NCBI GenBank assembly: GCA_045627705.1
Contig: JAZQOE010000129.1
Location: 1 to 13,821, forward strand
Direction of reading: 5' to 3'
From: JBMNHG01 sp045627705
GTDB taxonomy: Bacteria > Verrucomicrobiota > Kiritimatiellia > RFP12 > JBMNHG01
DNA: 13,821 nt
Part shown: piece after piece, positions 7,126 through 11,827 of the stretch
Layout: each line of letters opens with the position of its first letter
Position numbering within the stretch: position 1 is the stretch's first letter
The notes under the pieces: model-generated
Database searches by the model: none
Told to the model about the DNA's origin: nothing
Seen by the model: the letters and a program-made list of their open reading frames with translations, nothing else
Position numbers and translations under genes: made by a program

Positions 7126-7149
7126 AAAAAAAGCGGCGCGCCGTTTTTT
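7126..7149 (-). terminator. Terminator after the XRE regulator, near-palindromic and possibly bidirectional
   Basis: A-run, then CGGCGCGCCG (7134-7143), then T-run: the minus-strand RNA pairs an A-run and CGG with CCG and the U-tract around a CGCG turn, with one bulged base. It starts 26 bases after the stop at 7176. The plus-strand RNA also ends in a U-tract, but no plus-strand gene reads into it. Confidence 0.65.
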
Positions 7150-7175
7150 CACCGCGAAAAATCAACCCGGAAAAA

Positions 7176-7736
7176 TCAGTTGGCGCACAATTCGGCAATC
7201 TCTGCCCTGCGCTGCGCCGCCCATATTTCAGGCGCGACTTCGAGCATCGGCGGCGCGGCGACAAACGGCGTGCCACATTCACGGCAACATGCCCCTACAC
7301 CAGCCGCGGCTCCACACTTCGGGCAAACAAACGCCAAAACTTCACCACACCACGCACACCTGTGCCCCAGACGCGGAACACCGGGCTGCTGCGCCGGCCA
7401 AAAGAACAACTCGCCACCAACTACATAAGGCTTGTTGGACGGACAGTCGGGCTGCGGGCAATACGCATGCGCGAAAACCGGACGATCAATCACAATCTGC
7501 TTGTCTCCGACTACCCCAGTCGGCAGCTCAACCTCCAAAAGATTCGCTACCTTCTCAAGCGTCTCGCGCGCGACCTTGTTCGGCTGGCCCGCCTCAAGCA
7601 TGCTTACTTGCGATTGCAGACAACCCACACGCGCCGCGACTTCAGCCTGCGTCAGGCCTTTGTCACGACGCGCATCCCGCAACCGCCTCGAAAGCGGCAC
7701 CTGGGATGTTTCAGGGTTGTTGTTTTCGGCATTCAT
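7176..7736 (-). CDS. XRE-family HTH regulator with C-terminal zinc-binding cysteine pairs
   Basis: The 186-residue protein has an N-terminal helix-turn-helix of the XRE/Cro-CI class (about residues 16-71; SRRLRDARRDKGLTQAEVAARVGCLQSQVSMLEAG is the classic core). The C-terminal half holds cysteines at C93/C98, C127/C130 (CAWC), C138/C141 (CPKC) and C151/C154 (CREC), enough for two zinc sites resembling zinc ribbons. It probably binds DNA and senses or is stabilised by zinc; the target genes are unknown. No ribosome-binding site is seen before the ATG, and the likely promoter predicts a leader of only about 6 bases. Its promoter overlaps the AT-rich stretch upstream of mnmG, so it may regulate itself or mnmG, or act at the putative origin; this is inference. 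Confidence 0.85.
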   Translation of the reverse strand: MNAENNNPETSQVPLSRRLRDARRDKGLTQAEVAARVGCLQSQVSMLEAGQPNKVARETLEKVANLLEVELPTGVVGDKQIVIDRPVFAHAYCPQPDCPSNKPYVVGGELFFWPAQQPGVPRLGHRCAWCGEVLAFVCPKCGAAAGVGACCRECGTPFVAAPPMLEVAPEIWAAQRRAEIAELCAN

Positions 7737-7748
7737 TCGATGAAGGTA

Positions 7749-7777
7749 ATCATATCCTAATCACTGTTGATTTTCAA
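7749..7777 (-). promoter_or_regulatory. Probable sigma-70 promoter of the XRE regulator
   Basis: On the minus strand TTGAAA (7777-7772), a 17-base spacer and TATGAT (7754-7749), each five of six matches to consensus. RNA would start near 7742, about 6 bases before the ATG at 7736. Confidence 0.7.
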
Positions 7778-7784
7778 TTGATAA

Positions 7785-7880
7785 TTATTAACAGAAGATA
7801 TCAATATATCAACTACTTAACTAATTGTTGTTCAAGTAGTTAATATATTTATCAACAAGGTTATCAACACTTGTTAATAA
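7785..7880. promoter_or_regulatory. Group of DnaA-box-like 9-mers upstream of mnmG
   Basis: TTATTAACA at 7785-7793 (+), TTATCAACA at 7849-7857 (+) and 7861-7869 (+), and TGTTAATAA at 7872-7880 (TTATTAACA on -). The last three start 12 and 11 bases apart, about one helical turn. Each differs from TTATCCACA by one or two bases. In AT-rich DNA some matches are expected by chance; the spacing is the stronger argument. Confidence 0.5.
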
Positions 7881-7920
7881 CTTCTAAAACAACTTATCGG
7901 CAATTAGATGGAAAAATGTA

Positions 7921-7949
7921 TTGAGAATCAAAATCCGAACCATTAGCAT
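7921..7949 (+). promoter_or_regulatory. Possible promoter of mnmG
   Basis: TTGAGA (7921-7926), a 17-base spacer and TAGCAT (7944-7949). RNA would start near 7956, about 40 bases before the ATG. The match is moderate. Confidence 0.4.
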
Positions 7950-7995
7950 TAAAAAAGCAATGATTACTGAAGTGGCATTTTGCGGACTTTGATCT

Positions 7996-10071
7996 ATGAA
8001 CATCCATCCATCGATAACCACTGGAATGTGGGATATTGTCGTTGTCGGGGCTGGCCATGCCGGTTGCGAAGCAGCACTGTTCGCGGCAAGATCGGGAAAG
8101 AAAACACTGCTTGTTACAAGTAATCTAGCTGGCATCGCAAGAATGCCATGCAACCCCGCAATCGGCGGATTGGCAAAATCGCACCTCGTCTATGAGATAG
8201 ACGCACTCGGTGGCGAAATGGCAACCAACACCGATTTCACGGCAATACAATTTCGGACACTCAACGCTAGCCGTGGACCAGCTGTCCGCGCCACACGCGC
8301 GCAATGCGACAAACGCCGCTACGCCGCAAGAATGAAGCGCGTTATAGAAACAACTCCAAATCTAAATGTGCTTGAAGATACCGTGATCGGTATCTGGCAT
8401 ACTGGCGACAAACTTCACGGAATCAAAGTCGAACATAACGGAGATATCTCCGCAAAGGCCGTGATCCTGACAACTGGCACGGCACTCGGTGGAAGAATTT
8501 ACATAGGACTCGATGGCATCGAAAGCGGCGGCGATGGACGCAATGCGGCATTGGCTCTGTCGGAAAGTCTCGTAGAGATTGGATTGCCCCTTAGAAGGTT
8601 AAAAACAGGCACACCTCCACGACTTGATGCCGCCACAATTGATTGGTCAAAGACTCAAATTCAACCTGGCGACGAACCTCCACCTCTCTTTTCATGGGCT
8701 GGACAGGCCTTTAGAAAGGCATGTAAATCGCATTGTTCCACGTGGAACAATTGCGGACACGGACTTTCGCCATTAGGTATTTCAGCAGAAGAACAATCCT
8801 TGTACAAGACCAGTGGATATTCATTTATCACATTGAATTGCAAGGAGTTAGATATATGTTCCACGTGGAACATCAAAGAAAATTCATCTCAAATTGTTCC
8901 ACGTGGAACACAATGTTTGCATGAAAACAAGACATGTTCAACTAGCGATAATCTTCTTATTCCTTGGTGTCCTGGAGCATCACAGGAGGCATGTTATCTA
9001 AGTCATACCACTGAACGAACGCATCGTATTATTCGGGATAATCTTTCAAAGAGTGCCTTGTATGGTGGAGCGATAACTGGTACAGGAGTTAGATATTGTC
9101 CATCAATCGAAGATAAGATTGTCCGCTTCGAAGGACGAAACGAGCATCATGTGTTTCTTGAACCTGAAGCCAGAAATGGGCGTATCATCTATCCGAACGG
9201 GCTTTCCAATTCCTTGCCGCGCGAGGTACAGAATGAACTTGTCCATTCGGTACCAGGTCTTGAGAATGCAGAGTTTCTCGCATACGCATACGCGATTGAA
9301 TATGACGCGATAGATTCGCGGGATTTATCTTCGTCTCTTGAAACATATATCATGCACGGATTGTTTTGTGCTGGTCAGATCAATGGCACTACAGGATATG
9401 AGGAAGCTGCCGCACAAGGACTGATGGCTGGAATCAACGCCGTCAGATTCATAGACAATCAACAACCTATTGTCCTAAGTCGTCAGGATGCCTACATCGG
9501 TGTTCTCATCGATGATTTGGTAACAAAAGGATCCAACGAACCATATCGAATGTTCACATCCAGGGCCGAGCGTCGCCTTATTTTACGGCAGGATAACGCA
9601 CGTTTCCGCCTTTCAGATGTCGCAGATGAACTTGGTGTAGCAAACCCTGCATTCACAAAAGAAACTAACACTTATAAACAACTTATTAACAGCATGGTTT
9701 ACAAGTTATCCACAACTTATCAACAGGGCAAGACGCTATTCTCAATCCTATCCCGTCCAGGCGTATCATTTTCAGATTTAGAAGGCATTGAAAAAGACAT
9801 TCCGCCTGAAGTTATCGAGCAAATTACCCTGGAAACAAAGTATGCCGGATACATAGCGCAGGAAATGCGTAGTGCCGAACGCGCGAAACGAGACGAAGAA
9901 CTCAAGATTCCTTCAGAGTTTGATTATTGGTCTATTGCTTCTCTTCGCTACGAGACGCGGGAAAAACTAAGCAAGGTGCGTCCAGATAATCTTGCCCAGG
10001 CACTGCAGGTTTCCGGCGTCACGCCCGCCGATATCGCAATTCTATCGGTTATAATCAAATCACGGACATGA
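7996..10071 (+). CDS. mnmG: tRNA uridine-5-carboxymethylaminomethyl modification enzyme MnmG (GidA), with a large in-frame insert
   Basis: With MnmE, this FAD protein installs the cmnm5 group on wobble U34 of certain tRNAs. The 691-residue reading shows the dinucleotide-binding GAGHAG (18-23), RMPCNPAIGGLAKSHLV (49-65, catalytic C52), TGTPPR (204-209), CYLSHT (333-338), YCPSIEDKIVRF (367-378), the AGQINGTTGYEEAAAQG signature (459-475) and the C-terminal QVSGVTPADI helical domain. All key parts are present, so the enzyme should be active. E. coli MnmG has about 10 residues between FSFMG and CYITHT; here about 96 lie between FSWAG (236) and CYLSHT. The roughly 86 extra residues include eight cysteines and contain three parS-like sites. 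A later segment (559-577) encodes four DnaA-box-like motifs. Neither the ATG at 7996 nor that at 8026 (MWDIVVVG) has a clear ribosome-binding site. The gene is more AT-rich than its neighbours. Confidence 0.95.
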   Translation: MNIHPSITTGMWDIVVVGAGHAGCEAALFAARSGKKTLLVTSNLAGIARMPCNPAIGGLAKSHLVYEIDALGGEMATNTDFTAIQFRTLNASRGPAVRATRAQCDKRRYAARMKRVIETTPNLNVLEDTVIGIWHTGDKLHGIKVEHNGDISAKAVILTTGTALGGRIYIGLDGIESGGDGRNAALALSESLVEIGLPLRRLKTGTPPRLDAATIDWSKTQIQPGDEPPPLFSWAGQAFRKACKSHCSTWNNCGHGLSPLGISAEEQSLYKTSGYSFITLNCKELDICSTWNIKENSSQIVPRGTQCLHENKTCSTSDNLLIPWCPGASQEACYLSHTTERTHRIIRDNLSKSALYGGAITGTGVRYCPSIEDKIVRFEGRNEHHVFLEPEARNGRIIYPNGLSNSLPREVQNELVHSVPGLENAEFLAYAYAIEYDAIDSRDLSSSLETYIMHGLFCAGQINGTTGYEEAAAQGLMAGINAVRFIDNQQPIVLSRQDAYIGVLIDDLVTKGSNEPYRMFTSRAERRLILRQDNARFRLSDVADELGVANPAFTKETNTYKQLINSMVYKLSTTYQQGKTLFSILSRPGVSFSDLEGIEKDIPPEVIEQITLETKYAGYIAQEMRSAERAKRDEELKIPSEFDYWSIASLRYETREKLSKVRPDNLAQALQVSGVTPADIAILSVIIKSRT
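8734..8749. promoter_or_regulatory. parS: parS-like ParB site 1, inside mnmG
   Basis: TGTTCCACGTGGAACA, a perfect 16-bp palindrome that extends to 20 bp (ATTGTTCCACGTGGAACAAT, 8732-8751). It matches the widespread parS consensus TGTTnCACGTGnAACA at every fixed position. In frame it encodes CSTWN, residues 247-251. Confidence 0.88.
8857..8872. promoter_or_regulatory. parS: parS-like ParB site 2, inside mnmG
   Basis: TGTTCCACGTGGAACA, identical to the first site and 123 bp from it, hence in the same reading frame (CSTWN, residues 288-292). The palindrome extends to 18 bp (8856-8873). Confidence 0.88.
8895..8910. promoter_or_regulatory. parS: parS-like ParB site 3, inside mnmG
   Basis: TGTTCCACGTGGAACA, 38 bp beyond the second site and therefore in another frame relative to the gene (VPRGT, residues 301-305). 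The 16-mer has no stop in any of its frames on either strand. Confidence 0.88.
9672..9725 (+). promoter_or_regulatory. Phased array of four DnaA-box-like sites inside mnmG
   Basis: All four are on the plus strand: TTATAAACA (9672-9680), TTATTAACA (9683-9691), TTATCCACA (9706-9714) and TTATCAACA (9717-9725). The third is a perfect consensus DnaA box. Start-to-start distances are 11, 23 and 11 bases, so all lie on nearly one face of the helix. They encode TYKQLINSMVYKLSTTYQQ of MnmG. DnaA binding is inferred from motif and spacing. Confidence 0.65.
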
Positions 10072-10110
10072 ATCTTGGCTAAACTTACCATTATCGATTT
10101 AGCAGAAACA

Positions 10111-10145
10111 AAAAGGCCGTCCGATTTATCATCGGGCGGCCTTTT
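10111..10145. terminator. Bidirectional terminator between mnmG and tRNA-Gln
   Basis: Arms AAAAGGCCGTCCGAT (10111-10125) and ATCGGGCGGCCTTTT (10131-10145) pair over 15 bp with one wobble around a 5-base loop. The A/T ends give a U-tract in both directions, so it serves the convergent mnmG (+) and tRNA (-). Confidence 0.9.
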
Positions 10146-10158
10146 AAATTGGAATGGT

Positions 10159-10232
10159 TGGTTGCCGCACAAGGATTCGAACCTTGACAGACAGTTCCAG
10201 AGACTGTAGTGCTACCATTACACCATGCGGCA
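10159..10232 (-). tRNA. tRNA-Gln (anticodon CUG), CCA encoded
   Basis: The minus strand folds as a full cloverleaf: acceptor stem TGCCGCA/TGCGGCA with the weak U1-A72 pair typical of tRNA-Gln, a D arm with loop AATGGTA, and an anticodon stem ACAGT/ACTGT around CTCTGGA (anticodon CTG). The T arm is CAAGG-TTCGAAT-CCTTG, followed by discriminator A and genomic CCA at 10159-10161. It reads CAG codons. It has its own promoter and lies between two strong terminators, so it is a single-gene unit. Confidence 0.96.
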
Positions 10233-10263
10233 ATACTGTTTCCCTTGGCGGAAAACGCGGGTA

Positions 10264-10292
10264 ATATTAGTCTTATTCATGCTCATTTGCAA
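10264..10292 (-). promoter_or_regulatory. Promoter of tRNA-Gln
   Basis: On the minus strand TTGCAA (10292-10287), a 17-base spacer and TAATAT (10269-10264). RNA would begin near 10257, about 25 bases before the mature 5' end. Confidence 0.7.
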
Positions 10293-10307
10293 TCAGAAAA
10301 TATCAAA

Positions 10308-10346
10308 AGAAGGGCCGCGTGGAATTTGTTTCCACGCGGCCCTTCT
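10308..10346 (-). terminator. Strong rho-independent terminator of dnaN
   Basis: Perfect 17-bp arms AGAAGGGCCGCGTGGAA (10308-10324) and TTCCACGCGGCCCTTCT (10330-10346) around a 5-base loop, starting 30 bases past the dnaN stop. On the minus strand the stem is followed by TTTTGATATTTTC. Confidence 0.92.
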
Positions 10347-10375
10347 ACATGGCAGGTATTTTCTGCCAAACCCTA

Positions 10376-11473
10376 TCAGTTGCTCGTGCGGAGAGGCATG
10401 AGAACATAGAGGAAGGGCTGATCGCACTTGATGAGTGCCGGGCTATGGCCATCTGTCAGCTCGATGAAGATCTCGTCGTTTTCGAGGTTGCGAAGCGGAT
10501 CCATCATGTATTCGGGATTGAAGGTGATATCGATGACCTTGCCGCTGTACTTGACTGGGATGACTTCGCGTGCCTCGCCAACATCCTGTGTAGTGGTCTG
10601 GATGGTAAGCTGATTGTCCGCGAAGGTAAGGCGAGTGGAATTTGACTTGTCGGTCGTGACGAGCGATACGCGGCGGAGGGAAGAGAGGAGCAATTCGCGT
10701 TCGATTGTAACATGCTCTTCCGTACCGGAAGGAATCACGAGGCGGTAGTTTGGATAGACGCCATCGATGAGGCGGCTATTCATCGTTGTCTCGCCGAACT
10801 GGAAGGAGATTTGATTGCCCTGGTCGAGGATGGTTACGTCGCCATCGTCGCCAAGGATGTGGAGCAGCTCATTCACAGCCTTGCTAGGCAGGACAACCTC
10901 GGAAACCGTCCCTTCGGGGAAATCCACGGCGTGTTCGACCAACGCGAGGCGGCGGCCGTCAGTTGCGACCATCGTGAGCTTGCCATCCTTGAAGGAAAGG
11001 AATACACCGTTGAGAACGCGGCGGGTTTCATCCATCGAAGCGGCGTATGCCGTCTTGCGGAGCATTTCCTTGAACACGCCCTGCTCAATGGAGAAGCGGT
11101 TCTTCGCCTCGGTGGTTGGCAGGGGCGGAAAATCGCGCGTGGGCAGTCCATTGATCTTGAAATTCGAGGAACCGCTGCTGATCTTGGCGATGTCGTCCTG
11201 ATCGATTGCAATCTCGATTTCGGGGTTGGAAAGCTCGCGGACGATGCTGAGAAGGCGTTTGACGGGCAGTGTGGTTTCGCCTTCCTCGGAAATGTTCGCC
11301 TCGACAGAACACTGGACGCTGATTTCAAGGTCAGTCGCCGTAATATGCAGACGCCCGTTTGCCGCCTTGAAAAGGCCATTTGAAAGAATTTGGATTGTGC
11401 TACGGGCAGCAACAACGTTCTGGACGGTCTGAAGACCATCCATGAGCTTTGAGCGCTGAATTGTCAGTTTCAT
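10376..11473 (-). CDS. dnaN: DNA polymerase III beta subunit (sliding clamp)
   Basis: The 365-residue product forms the ring clamp that tethers DNA polymerase III and other enzymes to DNA. It has the three-fold clamp repeat: MKLTIQRSKLMDGLQTVQNVVAARSTIQILSNGL at the start, the middle domain with FKEMLRKTAYAASMDETRRVLNGVFLSF, and the C-terminal LVTTDKSNSTRLTF and GHSPALIKCDQPFLYVLMPLR. Length matches E. coli DnaN (366). I chose the ATG at 11473 because GGAG lies 8-10 bases upstream and MKLTI is the usual start; a reading from 11500 adds nine residues across that site. dnaN is often next to dnaA, but here no dnaA is seen upstream, only 344 bases of gene-free DNA. A strong terminator follows, so it is a single-gene transcript. 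Identification is secure. Confidence 0.97.
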   Translation of the reverse strand: MKLTIQRSKLMDGLQTVQNVVAARSTIQILSNGLFKAANGRLHITATDLEISVQCSVEANISEEGETTLPVKRLLSIVRELSNPEIEIAIDQDDIAKISSGSSNFKINGLPTRDFPPLPTTEAKNRFSIEQGVFKEMLRKTAYAASMDETRRVLNGVFLSFKDGKLTMVATDGRRLALVEHAVDFPEGTVSEVVLPSKAVNELLHILGDDGDVTILDQGNQISFQFGETTMNSRLIDGVYPNYRLVIPSGTEEHVTIERELLLSSLRRVSLVTTDKSNSTRLTFADNQLTIQTTTQDVGEAREVIPVKYSGKVIDITFNPEYMMDPLRNLENDEIFIELTDGHSPALIKCDQPFLYVLMPLRTSN

Positions 11474-11817
11474 CTGCGTTTCTCCGAATATAAATCCCAA
11501 AGGTTCGACACGGGATTTTCAACAGCCGATTGTATCAATATTTATTCTATATATTCAAGTAAGTAGTAGAAGTAGTAACAACAATAAGTCCAAAGTTTCG
11601 ACATAACTCCATTGACGATGGCATTTAGCGCAATTTACAAGGCTGTTTATAAGTTGTCCATTCATTCAAGGTTGTGTACAACTGTACAGTTTCGGTCTTT
11701 CAACCATGTTCAAAACAAAGCTAAATTCAACAATGAATCTGCAAGTTATGAACAAGTTGTTAACTTTGACTTGTCATAATTCGCGTAAACTGCGAACGAG
11801 ATGTTGTTTCCCATCCG
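11474..11817. other. AT-rich gene-free region upstream of dnaN with degenerate DnaA-box-like sites
   Basis: This 344-base gap holds the dnaN ribosome-binding site, an AT-rich stretch (11528-11580), and scattered DnaA-box-like 9-mers: TTTTCAACA 11516-11524 (+), TGTTTATAA 11644-11652 (-), TGTGTACAA 11673-11681 (-), TGTTCAAAA 11707-11715 (-), TTATGAACA 11746-11754 (+). It also holds a 10-bp palindrome ACTGTACAGT (11681-11690). No consensus box and no clear coding frame are seen. It may regulate dnaN or be part of the origin. Confidence 0.45.
11564..11587 (+). promoter_or_regulatory. TAG-type triplet run resembling a DnaA-trio element
   Basis: Read in threes from 11564: TAG TAG AAG TAG TAA CAA CAA TAA, eight triplets all with A in the middle. 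It lies next to an AT-rich stretch on its left. DnaA-trio elements (repeated 5'-TAG-like triplets beside a DnaA box) mark the unwinding site in B. subtilis and other bacteria. No good DnaA box is adjacent, which lowers the confidence. Confidence 0.35.
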
Positions 11818-11827
11818 CTAGCGGATG
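11812..11827. repeat. Perfect 16-bp palindrome spanning the GH31 stop codon
   Basis: CATCCGCTAGCGGATG is fully self-complementary, with the gene's TAG stop at its centre. No U-tract follows on the minus strand, so it is not a classic terminator. It may stabilise the 3' end or be a protein site. Confidence 0.4.

Larger units (their letters stand above)
7737..7995. other. AT-rich gene-free region upstream of mnmG, candidate replication origin segment
   Basis: The 259 bases between the divergent XRE gene and mnmG are strikingly AT-rich, mainly 7760-7900. They hold DnaA-box-like 9-mers and an 8-bp inverted repeat AACTACTT (7811-7818) / AAGTAGTT (7834-7841) with a 15-base loop. The promoters of both flanking genes also fall here. 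An origin next to mnmG/gidA is known in several bacteria, including E. coli. The assignment is inferred from box-like motifs and composition. Confidence 0.5.

Noticed and set aside
7884..8153. 89-residue minus-strand open frame upstream of and into mnmG
   Set aside because: Overlaps the conserved MnmG N-terminus antisense; no ribosome-binding site or motif.
8734..8910. CRISPR-like array of repeats
   Set aside because: Repeats are 16-bp palindromes with unequal spacings (123 and 38 bp between starts); they fit parS, not CRISPR.
8661..8924. Small open frames on both strands around the parS sites (products with MFHVE)
   Set aside because: They arise because the parS palindrome is open in all frames; mnmG remains open through the region.
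8704..8991. Intein or group I/II intron in mnmG
   Set aside because: The insert is only about 86 residues, stays in frame, and lacks intein splice blocks (no HN-C/S/T end) and any recognisable intron core.
10712..11383. 223-residue plus-strand open frame inside dnaN
   Set aside because: Shadow of dnaN, which is clearly the real gene.
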